From the NCBI GenBank assembly GCA_026398545.1, contig JAPLSR010000252.1, positions 1-13,988 on the forward strand: a DNA stretch of 13,988 nucleotides, read 5' to 3'. This DNA is from Candidatus Sumerlaeota bacterium (GTDB taxonomy: Bacteria; Sumerlaeota; Sumerlaeia; MWCT01). The notes beneath the pieces were generated by a model. It did no database searches, was not told the DNA's origin, and worked only from the letters and a program-made list of their open reading frames with translations. Shown here in pieces: positions 5,387-13,932 of the stretch (the first letter of the stretch is position 1; each line of letters opens with the position of its first letter). A program made the position numbers and the translations under genes.

Positions 5387-7111
5387 CTGGAAGAAGCTCA
5401 CCATGCCAGGAGGGGGAGTGATACCACTCAGGACGGTATCCCAGTACCAGTCACGGGTCGGCGCGTTATAATAGGGCTTGCCACTAACGGTTCCATAAAT
5501 CCACTTGCCAATAGCAGTCACACTCTCCCAGCAATTGAGCATGGACCCTCTAAAGGTATGCTTTTTACCACTCCAGTTCTCCAGATAGCGGAAAAAATTC
5601 TCCGCCCCGCCACTATAAGTCGAAGTATACTTTCCTGACGGAACATTTCCAGCCAGGAAAACGGCATTTGTCTCCGTGGCGGATGCCGTTTGTAAAGTTG
5701 TCAATGTTGATACCTGTGTTGCGTCCTTAAAGGAATTGCTGAGGATGTTGACTGAGTCGCCGGCAAGGAGGGCAGGTATCCTGCTCGTCCCCACATTATA
5801 ATTCCCTTGCACATAAAGAGGGTCATCGGTGGCGATGGAGAGCGCGCCGCTAATAGTGGTGGGGAGTGTGGTACCATTGATTACCCGTACAGCAGGCTGT
5901 TTGCCAGATGCCGGCTCCTCGGACATATAGATTACGCCGTTTCCAACACTAATCCCGCTCTCTTTAAGATTGGCGATGTCCAAGTCAAGACAACGGATAG
6001 TCTTTGCCTCCCTGAAGTTATAAAAGGATGATTCCTTGTAAATGGATTTTGTAATTGTGGGGTTTATGGGGTCAGGATAAGTGAGGGTAACACTGTTTCC
6101 ATTCTTGTCGTAGCCTTTAATGGTACTTGTTGCAGGGTCGCGGACAATTTTCAGGTCAGCCCTGTATTCAAACTTGACATCCTTCAGGGCGGGTTCATCT
6201 GACGTATTCGCACGTTCAATAATGGCATGTTGAGGCTGGTAGGGCGGGATGGGAACACGGATAGGTCTGATTCCTTGAGCCTGGTCCCTCACATAGCCAT
6301 TCCACACGTTCATCGCCTGTGTCGCCCAGCCGCTTGTCGTGCTGTCCAGCCAGGTGCCGTCTGACTGCTTTATACCTTTTTGAGCCGTTCCATTGTAAAT
6401 ACTAACCTGTCCGTTCGTGCCTGCCGACATACCTGAGAGCGGGTTACGACCGTGATAAAAGTTGCCGGCGCTCGTGACATGTTCATAGTAATTTACTCCA
6501 TCATTGGTATCCGCACCCAGCCATATATCCGAATTGGAATGGACGCGTCCATACATATCAAATTTGGCTCCTGGATAGATTTCCAGGAGGTTGTCATAAA
6601 ATATGCCAAAAACGTAAAGGGGAATGTTCAGAACTTCGACATCCCTTTGTAATTTCACACCGGGATTGTTGAAAGGGGAATCATTACTCCTTGCGCGAAC
6701 CTGCATTCTATAAACAATCCTGAGAGCGGGGTATCCATACCAGTAATGAGAGGTGTCATCGATGGTGGCATATTGCAGGTCGCCACCAGACAGGCATGTA
6801 ATTGAAGCTTGTGAGAATGTAAATCCCGTGAGGCGGGGCGGCTGGATGCCCAAAACGGCGCTATGGAAATTGGACAGGACTCCTCCCACTTGAGCCGGTT
6901 TATAAGTCCCCAGAAAGATCAATTGGGATATCATCTTGTTCAAACCATATTCCGAGGCATTCAATTCCTGTTTATAGATGGCAAAACGGGCGTTCGCACG
7001 TCGTTCATACAGGGCATGTTTCAGGAGGATTGCCGAGATAGAGCCCATAATCAGGGTAAAAAAGAGGAGAACTAAGAGTGCCGCACCCCTGTTTTTGTGC
7101 CGGTTTAACAT
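5354..7111 (-). CDS. PilX-like minor pilin / pilus assembly protein, large
   Basis: 585 residues. The N-terminus NRGAALLVLLFFTLIMGSIS (about 7-26) is the hydrophobic start seen in PilX-type pilus proteins; it lacks a canonical G|xxxxE prepilin site. The rest is a big exported region with an EIYPGAKFDMYGRVHSNSDI segment, a GRVHSN motif recurring in large PilX-like proteins, then beta-rich sequence of no recognised activity. It would be anchored in the inner membrane or incorporated at a pilus or pseudopilus tip. ATG 7111 has AGGAGG nine bases upstream and lies 23 bp after the pilW-like stop; last gene of the operon. The last ten codons lie in the 160-bp repeat, and GTTAATC in them is the apparent integron insertion target. 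Function is inferred mainly from the N-terminus and operon position. Confidence 0.75.
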   Translation of the reverse strand: MLNRHKNRGAALLVLLFFTLIMGSISAILLKHALYERRANARFAIYKQELNASEYGLNKMISQLIFLGTYKPAQVGGVLSNFHSAVLGIQPPRLTGFTFSQASITCLSGGDLQYATIDDTSHYWYGYPALRIVYRMQVRARSNDSPFNNPGVKLQRDVEVLNIPLYVFGIFYDNLLEIYPGAKFDMYGRVHSNSDIWLGADTNDGVNYYEHVTSAGNFYHGRNPLSGMSAGTNGQVSIYNGTAQKGIKQSDGTWLDSTTSGWATQAMNVWNGYVRDQAQGIRPIRVPIPPYQPQHAIIERANTSDEPALKDVKFEYRADLKIVRDPATSTIKGYDKNGNSVTLTYPDPINPTITKSIYKESSFYNFREAKTIRCLDLDIANLKESGISVGNGVIYMSEEPASGKQPAVRVINGTTLPTTISGALSIATDDPLYVQGNYNVGTSRIPALLAGDSVNILSNSFKDATQVSTLTTLQTASATETNAVFLAGNVPSGKYTSTYSGGAENFFRYLENWSGKKHTFRGSMLNCWESVTAIGKWIYGTVSGKPYYNAPTRDWYWDTVLSGITPPPGMVSFFQVNPMTWNIIS

Positions 7112-7134
7112 ATTTCATCTCCTCCTTGAAAAAA

Positions 7135-7734
7135 TCAATTTCTTGGAACAAGAGAATAATTGATTATAACAAACTCCTGCCATCGGTCCCCTTTAGGGGA
7201 TGTGGAACCTGCGTATCCCAACCTGAAGTTTACATCAAGGGGTTGTGTAGCGGTTGGATAACTGAAGATCTTCTGCCCGGTCAGCGGTGAGATATTGCTG
7301 AGAAGCACCACTGCCGGCTTGGTATCGTTAATGTCTGAGTCATACATCAGGGTATTGTCCAAAATGGTATTAGGGTTGCTATCCTTATCCTGGAAGTAAA
7401 ATATCGCCGTCCTTGTTCCACCCCCCGGATTGGGAATCGTCAAAGTGATTTTATTCCCACTATTGCTCTCAAGTATCAACTGTGAGGTCTTTACCTCGCC
7501 TTCAATTTTACCCATGAACTTGCGTCCCAGGTCCCCCAGCTGAAGACTTATCATCTCAACACGATTGATGCGCATACCATAGATAAGGGTATATGCAACG
7601 GCAATGCTCATAAGACATAATAGGGTGCTGGAAATGACCATTTCCACAAGCGTGACGCCTCGCTCCGTCGCCAGAGCTATGGAGCGTCGGCGACTTGTTC
7701 CAGATATTTTATCCCCTGATGAAAACTTAGCCAT
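7135..7734 (-). CDS. PilW-like prepilin with type IV N-terminal methylation motif
   Basis: 200 residues from ATG 7734. The prepilin peptidase site is ERG|VTLVE (cleavage after G26, Glu at +5), followed by a hydrophobic helix (VTLVEMVISSTLLCLMSIAV) that would insert in the inner membrane and pack in the pilus core. The 26-residue leader is long but typical of minor pilins. The rest is a small beta-rich domain. Start choice: ATG 7734 has GAGGAGG ten bases upstream; an in-frame TTG at 7743 is too close to that site. Second gene of the operon, 21 bp after the pilV-like stop. It could equally be called PulJ/GspJ-like; no secretin or secretion genes are seen in the window. Confidence 0.83.
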   Translation of the reverse strand: MAKFSSGDKISGTSRRRSIALATERGVTLVEMVISSTLLCLMSIAVAYTLIYGMRINRVEMISLQLGDLGRKFMGKIEGEVKTSQLILESNSGNKITLTIPNPGGGTRTAIFYFQDKDSNPNTILDNTLMYDSDINDTKPAVVLLSNISPLTGQKIFSYPTATQPLDVNFRLGYAGSTSPKGDRWQEFVIINYSLVPRN

Positions 7735-7755
7735 GTCTCTCAAAACCTCCTCATT

Positions 7756-8424
7756 TCAGGGATGGTAAATCAAAGCCCTGTATTGCCGGGAATATATCCT
7801 TTGCCTGTATTGCCATGTGATATTAATAATCGCTGACTTGCCTCCATTGATTTCAAAATATGAGGTAGTGTCCGGGGAAAGAATCCAACCTGACCCGGCT
7901 GAGCCATCAAGATTCCTTGTGATGGTCAGCGTGTTATTCGTGTTGGATAGAATATATGCAATCTGACCGCTGCCCGTGCCCTTCTTTATCATCACCATAT
8001 CACTCTGCCATTCATTCGTGTCCCACGATGGAAAACCGGAAGGTATGACTGCCGTCAGTGTGTTGTTTGTGGCACTTGATACCTTGCCGAACCCCTTGAA
8101 TTTGATTTCAACCTGGTAATTGACACTCCAGGTCGGATTGGTCGGGTCATATTTGAAGCTATACAATTGTAAGAAAGATTTATCCACAGACGCCGTAGGG
8201 TCTCCAAGCATGTCATAATCTGCAAGTAATAACCTGTTGCGGAGTTGCATCCGCTCAATCATCTTAGAGGCGTAGCTATCCGCCCCTACTTCAAGTGGGA
8301 CGTTCATGCTCGCACGTGAACTGGCAATGAGTGTCGTAATAAAGCCGATGGAAAGTAAGGAAAAGATTGCAATGGATATAACCACCTCAACCAGTGTCAT
8401 CCCGTATATTTTTCTCTTTTTCAT
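7756..8424 (-). CDS. PilV-like prepilin with type IV N-terminal methylation motif
   Basis: 222 residues from ATG 8424; ATG 8436 is an alternative in the same frame. The short basic leader MKKRKIYG is followed by MTLVEVVISIAIFSLLSIGF: cleavage after Gly, Glu at +5, then the hydrophobic pilin helix. PilV-type minor pilins prime or modify type IV pili. The C-terminal domain is not recognised in detail. First gene of the pilV-pilW-pilX-like operon, downstream of a sigma-54 promoter whose predicted start is near 8450, giving a leader of about 26 bases containing AAGGATGAGAAGG. ATG 8424 is preferred because 8436 directly abuts AAAGG with no spacing. Confidence 0.83.
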   Translation of the reverse strand: MKKRKIYGMTLVEVVISIAIFSLLSIGFITTLIASSRASMNVPLEVGADSYASKMIERMQLRNRLLLADYDMLGDPTASVDKSFLQLYSFKYDPTNPTWSVNYQVEIKFKGFGKVSSATNNTLTAVIPSGFPSWDTNEWQSDMVMIKKGTGSGQIAYILSNTNNTLTITRNLDGSAGSGWILSPDTTSYFEINGGKSAIINITWQYRQRIYSRQYRALIYHP

Positions 8425-8460
8425 ATACCTTCTCATCCTTTCAATGTTATTTAAATACAG

Positions 8461-8476
8461 AGCGATAACTATGCCA
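8461..8476 (-). promoter_or_regulatory. Sigma-54 (-24/-12) promoter of the minor-pilin operon
   Basis: The minus strand reads TGGCAT-AGTTA-TCGCT. Against the consensus TGGCAC-N5-TTGCW it keeps the GG and GC with exact spacing and differs at two positions. Predicted start near 8450, just upstream of the pilV-like gene. Sigma-54 promoters need an enhancer-binding activator; one is encoded next door at 8789-10174. Confidence 0.75.
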
Positions 8477-8571
8477 CTTTTTACGGGGACTTAATTCAGC
8501 TATAGAAGGTTGATTCGAAATAAATTGCATAAATTCCGGGTTTCCATTTGAACTAATATGGCGCACATTAT

Positions 8572-8587
8572 TTGTGCACTTGCACAA
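8572..8587. promoter_or_regulatory. 16-bp perfect palindrome, candidate activator site
   Basis: TTGTGCA-CT-TGCACAA, two 7-bp arms around 2 bp, about 100 bp upstream of the sigma-54 promoter. That is the usual range for an NtrC-class enhancer. The arm shares TTGTG with the direct repeats further upstream. Confidence 0.5.
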
Positions 8588-8656
8588 TTTCCCGCAAATT
8601 CATCATTCACAGTAAATAATGAATGCTTATTACTCATGTCGGGTACATCTCCCGAA

Positions 8657-8766
8657 TTTGTGAAATTGTCTTAAATATTAGACTTCCTTTTTGTGAAATT
8701 AATTGTTAATATTTTTTCTTAATTTGCCTGCCATATGTCAAGAAAAAAGGAAACTTTTGTGAAATG
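8657..8766 (+). repeat. Three spaced TTTGTGAAAT boxes between the regulator and the pilin operon
   Basis: Copies at 8657-8667 (TTTGTGAAATT), 8690-8700 (TTTGTGAAATT) and 8756-8766 (TTTGTGAAATG). Start-to-start distances are 33 and 66 bp, multiples of about three DNA turns, so the boxes fall on one helix face. A weaker TTTGCCTG at 8723 fills the gap. The 352-bp interval 8437-8788 is otherwise AT-rich and holds no gene that I can see; with the palindrome and promoter it reads as a regulatory region. Confidence 0.6.
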
Positions 8767-8788
8767 AATGGTTAGAGATATGATGATT

Positions 8789-10174
8789 TCAGGACTGGTT
8801 CGGTTCGATGGGATAGCCCTGCTCGCGGAAGCGTTTGATCTTGTATAAAAGTGCGCGGCGGCTGATGCCCAGAGTCCGGGCGGTGACGCTCCGGTTGTAA
8901 TCATTTTCGCGCAGGGTCTTCAGAATCGTCTCGCGCTCAACGTCTTCCATGGTCTGCCCGTCTCTTTTTCCTGCGACTTGCAGGGAGGTTTCCTCAAAGG
9001 TCTTTTTTATGCGGGGCGGGAGGTGCTCCGGCAGTATGATGCCTCCCCGGCAAAGGAGGGAGGCGCGCTCCATGGCATTCCGCAGTTCCCTTACGTTGCC
9101 GGGCCAGTCGTATGCCTTGATGCACTGTATGACGGATTCGGAAAAGCGCGGTTTTTCGCCACAGAACTTTTCGGCGTAATATTCTGCGATGGGAATGATG
9201 TCGTCGGGTCGTTCCCGGAGAGCCGGGACATAGATTTCAAACACGTTCAGGCGGTAGAAGAGGTCCTCGCGGAAAAGACCTTCTTCTACTGCTTTGTCGA
9301 GATTGTGGTTTGTGGCGGCAAGGATGCGGACGTTGGTCCGGATTTCCCGGCTGGAACCCACGCGATAAAAGCATCCGTCCTGGGTGATTCTCAGGAGCTT
9401 TGCCTGGAGAGATGGGGACATTTCGCCGATTTCGTCTAACAGGATGGTTCCGCCGTCGGCTTCCTCAAAACAGCCGGTTCTCCGCTCAGTAGCTCCCGTA
9501 AAGGCGCCCTTTTCATGCCCGAAAAGTTCGCTTTCGAGGAGAGTCGCGGGAATGGCGGCACAGTTGATTTTAACGAAAGGTCTGGAAACCCTGGGGCTTC
9601 TTTGATGAATCAGGTCGGCAACGACTTCCTTCCCGGAACCGCTCTCTCCCGTGAGCAGAATGCGAGAATCGGAGCCGGCGACGAATATGGCTTCTCTGAA
9701 AACGTCCTTCATCTGGGAACTGAAGACGATGACACCCTCCGGCAGAATCGGTTCATTGCTGAAATCCGCCGCTTTGGGAATTCTGCGTTTCAGGGCATTT
9801 TGAATGGACTGGAGGAGTTCGTCAAGGTCAATGGGTTTCTGCAGATAATTGACGGCGCCATCCTTGACAGCCCCCACTGCGTCCCGAACGTCGGGATAAG
9901 CCGTCACCATAAGGACAGGGAAACCCGGCATTCTCTGACGACATGCTGACATGAGGTCAATGCCGGACATACCGGGCATCCGGACATCCGTAATCATCAT
10001 GGAGACATCGCTGGCGTCAAGGGCACGGAGCGCCTCCTCGCCGGACGCCGCCGTCAGGACATTCAGCCCCTCTCTGGAAAGGAACGTCGCCAGCAAACTG
10101 CGCTGCCCCGTGTCGTCATCAACGACCAGAATGGTTGTATTTTTTATAATACTCATAATATTCTGAGCAATCAT
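8789..10174 (-). CDS. NtrC/PilR-family sigma-54-dependent response regulator
   Basis: 461 residues, full length for the class. Receiver domain: acidic pair near D19-D21, phospho-acceptor D63 in ITDVRMPG, conserved K113. AAA+ domain: Walker A GESGSGKE (176-183), GAFTGA (223-228) that contacts sigma-54, Walker B ILLDEIGEM (244-252). C-terminal Fis-type helix-turn-helix (about 425-452, NRSVTARTLGISRRALLYKI). It would open sigma-54 promoters once phosphorylated. The sigma-54 promoter of the minor-pilin operon is directly downstream and the kinase at 12328 is a likely partner, so a PilR-like role is proposed; ZraR/AtoC types look similar, so no symbol is given. ATG 10174 lacks a clear ribosome site; ATG 10156 is a fallback. 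Confidence 0.92.
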   Translation of the reverse strand: MIAQNIMSIIKNTTILVVDDDTGQRSLLATFLSREGLNVLTAASGEEALRALDASDVSMMITDVRMPGMSGIDLMSACRQRMPGFPVLMVTAYPDVRDAVGAVKDGAVNYLQKPIDLDELLQSIQNALKRRIPKAADFSNEPILPEGVIVFSSQMKDVFREAIFVAGSDSRILLTGESGSGKEVVADLIHQRSPRVSRPFVKINCAAIPATLLESELFGHEKGAFTGATERRTGCFEEADGGTILLDEIGEMSPSLQAKLLRITQDGCFYRVGSSREIRTNVRILAATNHNLDKAVEEGLFREDLFYRLNVFEIYVPALRERPDDIIPIAEYYAEKFCGEKPRFSESVIQCIKAYDWPGNVRELRNAMERASLLCRGGIILPEHLPPRIKKTFEETSLQVAGKRDGQTMEDVERETILKTLRENDYNRSVTARTLGISRRALLYKIKRFREQGYPIEPNQS

Positions 10175-10222
10175 CGCATTCAGCCGGGGCGTCCTGTCAA
10201 ATCAGATTTTCCCATACCCGCG

Positions 10223-10248
10223 AAAAAATCTCATGCGCGCACGCATGA
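10223..10248 (-). terminator. Rho-independent terminator after the GHL10-like gene
   Basis: The minus strand has TCATGCG-TGCG-CGCATGA, a 7-bp stem with a 4-base loop (10248-10231), followed two bases on by six T residues (10228-10223). It lies between the GHL10-like gene end and the regulator, so the regulator probably has its own promoter, which I could not locate in the remaining 48 bp. Confidence 0.7.
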
Positions 10249-10294
10249 CTGAACATGTGTTTCAAGCGGCTGATTAATATAATATATAACAGCT

Positions 10295-12290
10295 CTACGT
10301 GGTATTTTTCCAGGGCATGGGGGGAAGTTTGGCTTTATTCGAAAATGGTCCATCAAGAACGGCTTCGGCTTTGTCGTTTGGGATATTTCCGGGGAAGAGC
10401 GTTGAATAAGCGAACAGCGTCACGCCCTGCGCGCCCTTTTCGCGGCTGATGCGGATTTGCTCTAGAAGCCCCTCCGCAGTCACGGCGCCGGATCTTTTCC
10501 CCTTCGTTATAATTTTCGCGGACAAGCGCGGTGATTTGATCCCGTTTCCATTGCGCCCACTCGCTTGGCTTCTCATCCGGAGTGCCGCCCGCCCATGCCG
10601 TGAACAATGACACATCCACCGGATTCCAGGAATAATCGCCCACTTCGCTCGGATAGCGGATATAGTCATAGTGAATCCCGTCAATCTGTGGATAGCGCTG
10701 GAGGACTTCCATATAGACGGCGTGAATGTGGGCGCGCGCCTCCGGATGCCCCGGCGAAAGAAAGGTAACCCAGTAATCCCACCAGTCATGGGGCCACATG
10801 GTGACGCCGTTTTTGTCACAGCAAAACCAGTCGCGATGGGTGTTCCAGACATGGGGAACGTCGGGGGGCGGCGGTATGGTTTTCCCCCATCCGGGGTAGG
10901 TGTTCATATAGGCATGGAGTTGCAGACCGGCGGCATGAGCCTCTTTTATAGCGACTGCAAGCGGGTCCCAACCCGGATCGCGACCCGTATTTTCCACGCC
11001 GCCATCGCTGAGTAGCCATGTCCACGGTTCCAGCGCCGAGGGATAACATGTCATCGCATTTCCCCGCACCTGCAATAGAACCATATTAAAGTGGCAGTCG
11101 GCTACATTCTTGATAATCATTCGGACCGCATCGGTGGTCTTATAGTCATTCCGCGTTACCCACAGGGCGCGAATCTCCATGTCCGGATTGGGCGCGGGAG
11201 TCGCTGTGGGAGTGGGTATCAGGGTCTGGGTCGGCTCCGGAGTGGGAGTGGGCGTGGGACGCACGGGCGGGATTGTGTAGCGCAGACATCCCCAATGACC
11301 CACGGGCGACGCCAGCGTGGAACTCTTGGGTCTGCCATACCAGAAAAGGAGTTGTTTTTTCCGATCTGCGATGAGCGAGCCGTGTTCGCCGACGGCATCC
11401 GCCTTGGGAATGTAGTAAATACCCTCCATCTGATAAGTCTTGGCGTTGATTGCCATCACGCAGCTCGGTTGGCCATTGCCGATCAGGGCGAAAATGATGC
11501 CGTCGTTTTCCGGCTCACAGGCGAGGGCGAATACCGGCGCGCCGCCGAATCCGCCGGGAATGGGAAGTTCGCTCCCGTAAGTCATCTGGCCGTCAATGCG
11601 CCTCCAGATGTGGATGCTGTTCGAGCCGGGATTGACTCCGTCGCACCCATAAACTACGGATGCGGGATAGCCGGAGCCTGCCGCGACGCCCGCCTTGCCA
11701 CCGGGGCCGCTTGTGCCGCCGCCGAACCTTTCGCGCAGGGTCGGAACGCCGCCCGGTTCGCGTGTATAAACTTCAATCGGGCCGCCGTCAGCCGATCCGG
11801 CGGTATAGATCGTTGTTGGTATGGCGCCGCCGCCGTGGATGTCATAATTCCTTGCCAGAAGGCTTTCCTGCAAAGGCACGGATGTGGGCGATTCATCCTC
11901 CAGCCCCTCCCACAATGCCATAAAACGATTCGGGGCATCGTTATAGCCATAAATGTTGCCTCCCTCGTCCGCCCCGATGGCGAAACAACCGAGCGGGCCG
12001 AAGGGCAGGCCGCCGAGCGATATAACTCGGCTCGTCGTGCTCCCGTTGTCCGCATCAATGACAAAAATCGGTCCCGTCGCCACGCCTATTTGTGGGATAA
12101 GCAGCGACGAAGTAACGGGGTCGTATCCCATGCTGTTGCCGTGAACAAACCGCTGATCTGTTTTCACCCAGAGCTCCGAGAGACATTCCTGGGCAATTGC
12201 CCCCAGGGGAAAAAAGATCAGACCAAGAAGCCACACCACACGCAACCGCGAAGTGCCGCACACCTGTATCAGAAAAGAGTGGACAGACAC
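10295..12290 (-). pseudogene. Secreted propeller-like protein fused to GHL10 glycosyl-hydrolase-like domain, frame-disrupted
   Basis: GTG 12290 follows AGGAG by five bases. Residues 1-34 form a signal peptide (VVWLLGLIFFPLGAIA core). Residues 35-340 are Gly-rich repeats resembling a beta-propeller, without a family I can name. At 345-369 lies a Pro/Thr linker (PTPTPTPEPTQTLIPTPTAT). From 371 a GHL10-type domain begins (MEIRALWVTR; DGIHYDYIRYP at 537-547, the usual acidic site). After about residue 600 (near 10490) the frame turns to low-complexity Arg-rich sequence until a stop at 10353. In another frame, continuous to a stop at 10295, the expected C-terminal helix resumes (TAEGLLEQIRISREKGAQG). 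Both the frame change and the short distance imply that a middle part of the barrel (perhaps 80-100 residues) is missing. Either a real pseudogene or an assembly error. Confidence 0.75.
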
Positions 12291-12327
12291 TTCAACTCCT
12301 AATCAAGAATTACACCTGTGGCCTCTC

Positions 12328-13902
12328 TCATATTTGCTCCGCTGTCCTGATGATTTTAAGTTTTGAAAGAATAAAAACAGTTCCCTTTTTCCCGGCGGGT
12401 TTGTGCGTGATGTCCCAGCCGTGAGCCTGAACTATCCGCCGGACGACGGCAAGACCAAGACCTGTGCCCGTTTCATGGGTCGTGAAATAGGGGCGGTAAA
12501 CATTTTCCCTGTCTTCCGGCGCTATGCCACATCCGTTATCCTTGACGGAAATGGATGCCTCTCCGACTTCGCCCTCTGGGCTACGTCGGATAAATCCACT
12601 GACGGACGACTCCATGATGACCTCTATTTCGCCACCCTCTTCGACTGCCTGAACCGCATTAAGCACCAGATTGAACAGCACCTGGCGCAGCAGACCTTCA
12701 TCTGCTTCGACAACGATATCCGGTCCAGATATCCGGAAGTGGATGGATTTATCCTGTATATCGGCGGAAAGGGTTCGCTCGACATCCTGGACAACAACGG
12801 GCAGTTTTACGGGAACAGGACGCGGGAGGGCGGGTTTGGAATAATTGATGAATTCGCTCAGACGGTTCGTAACGCGGTCAACCTCTTCCACAATGGAGAG
12901 GGATTGCTTTCTCACTTCGGGGGAAATGGAGTGGTCGCGTGAAATGACTTGCGCCTGCCCGCGGACGAGGTTGAGCGGATTGCGCGTTTCATGCGCAAGA
13001 CCGGCCGCCGCCACATTCAATTCCCGCAGATGCCGGTTCAATTCCCGCGCCTTAACGAGATAAATGCGCAATTCTTCGGATTTTTCCAAACTCTGCCATG
13101 CAGCCGCCATGCCCAAAACCGCAATTAAGGTGACGACAAGGATACCGATGCGGAGCCAGAAATCGCGCGATGTTTCAGCGCGGAAGGCGTCAGTCCTGAT
13201 TTCCAGAACAAAACCGTGAAGCCCTTGCTTTTCCTGAAGTTCCTTAAACTGTTCTTCGCTTAACCATGGGGGACGCCGGAAAGAAGACGGACGCCTGCGG
13301 TTCTCATCCATGTCCGGCGGACGCCTGCGGTCATCATCCATGTCCGGCCGCCGCCGCGGATTCTGAGCCAAAGACCTGCTGGTTGGGAAATCCGGTGGGC
13401 GCGGCGGTCTTTCGGGACGTTTCATGACGATAGGTGTGGTGTGGGTTGATGCCATGTCATGAAGACCTATCCCCAAGTCCACTATATTTGTAATCATCAC
13501 GGAATCGTAAGACCAGACGGCTTTCTGTTTGGGGAACCCGCCGCTTGAGATTATCACGGGTTCTCCCGCAGAGGCGACGATATTACCGGCGTTATTCAGC
13601 AAGGCGACATTTCGAAGTTCTCTTGATTTCACCAGTTCTCCAAGGGCGCCTTCCAGTCTGTCCTGTTGAATGATGCCAAACCTTGACATGGAACGAATCA
13701 CGACGCTCAGGGATGTGGAAATATCCCGCGCCCGGTCAAGCAGAGAGTCCCGCGCCTTCGCTTTGACCCGGCTGTGTTCTATAACCTGCCAGGCGCACAT
13801 GAAGACAAATATCAGCGCTAAGGAAATATGGAACCTCAGTCTGCGGTTAGCGTTTTTCGGCGCTCCGCTTACTTCATGACCGATGTCTGTAGAAGAAAGC
13901 AT
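12328..13902 (-). CDS. Membrane-bound sensor histidine kinase (PilS/ZraS-like architecture)
   Basis: 524 residues. TM1 at about 23-41, an extracytoplasmic sensor at about 42-248, TM2 at about 250-268. Transmitter: H-box AAAGLAHETRNPLNLVRG with H304, N-box NLVLNAVQA (411-419), G1 DNGCGI (455-460), G2 GTGLGLAVVRRIV (479-491). The sensor contains a Pro/Arg/Asp-rich tract (about 160-212) with tandem DMDDDRRRP and DMDENRRRP, then LSEEQFKELQEKQG, which faintly recalls the helix motif of CpxP/ZraP metal or stress sensors (inference). It likely phosphorylates the NtrC-type regulator; unusually the GHL10-like gene separates the pair. Spacing to that gene is 37 bp, so kinase and GHL10-like gene are probably one transcript. 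ATG 13902 has only a weak ribosome site. Confidence 0.92.
   Translation of the reverse strand: MLSSTDIGHEVSGAPKNANRRLRFHISLALIFVFMCAWQVIEHSRVKAKARDSLLDRARDISTSLSVVIRSMSRFGIIQQDRLEGALGELVKSRELRNVALLNNAGNIVASAGEPVIISSGGFPKQKAVWSYDSVMITNIVDLGIGLHDMASTHTTPIVMKRPERPPRPPDFPTSRSLAQNPRRRPDMDDDRRRPPDMDENRRRPSSFRRPPWLSEEQFKELQEKQGLHGFVLEIRTDAFRAETSRDFWLRIGILVVTLIAVLGMAAAWQSLEKSEELRIYLVKARELNRHLRELNVAAAGLAHETRNPLNLVRGQAQVISRDHSISPEVRKQSLSIVEEVDRVTNRLSEFINYSKPALPRPVPVKLPVVVQDVERTLSADIQDKSIHFRISGPDIVVEADEGLLRQVLFNLVLNAVQAVEEGGEIEVIMESSVSGFIRRSPEGEVGEASISVKDNGCGIAPEDRENVYRPYFTTHETGTGLGLAVVRRIVQAHGWDITHKPAGKKGTVFILSKLKIIRTAEQI
13289..13348. repeat. Two 30-bp tandem repeats inside the kinase sensor domain
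   Basis: Units 13289-13318 and 13319-13348 each begin GGACGCCTGCGGT and differ at two positions. They are in frame and encode the repeated Asp/Arg/Pro block of the sensor. The repeat is prone to expansion or contraction by whole 10-residue units. Confidence 0.85.
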
Positions 13903-13932
13903 TTGATTCTCAATCCTAAGATACGGTTCAGT

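Noticed and set aside
8949..9949. Several plus-strand open frames opposite the sigma-54 regulator
   Set aside because: They mirror the highly conserved NtrC-type coding sequence on the minus strand and show no domain of their own.
10231..10248. Inverted repeat as an operator for the regulator gene
   Set aside because: On the minus strand it is followed at once by six T residues, fitting an intrinsic terminator better than an operator.
11091..12302. Long open frame on the plus strand (403 codons)
   Set aside because: It lies antisense to the GHL10-like gene, which has a signal peptide, linker and domain matches and a proper ribosome site. The plus-strand product is Arg/Gly/Ala-rich with no recognisable domain.
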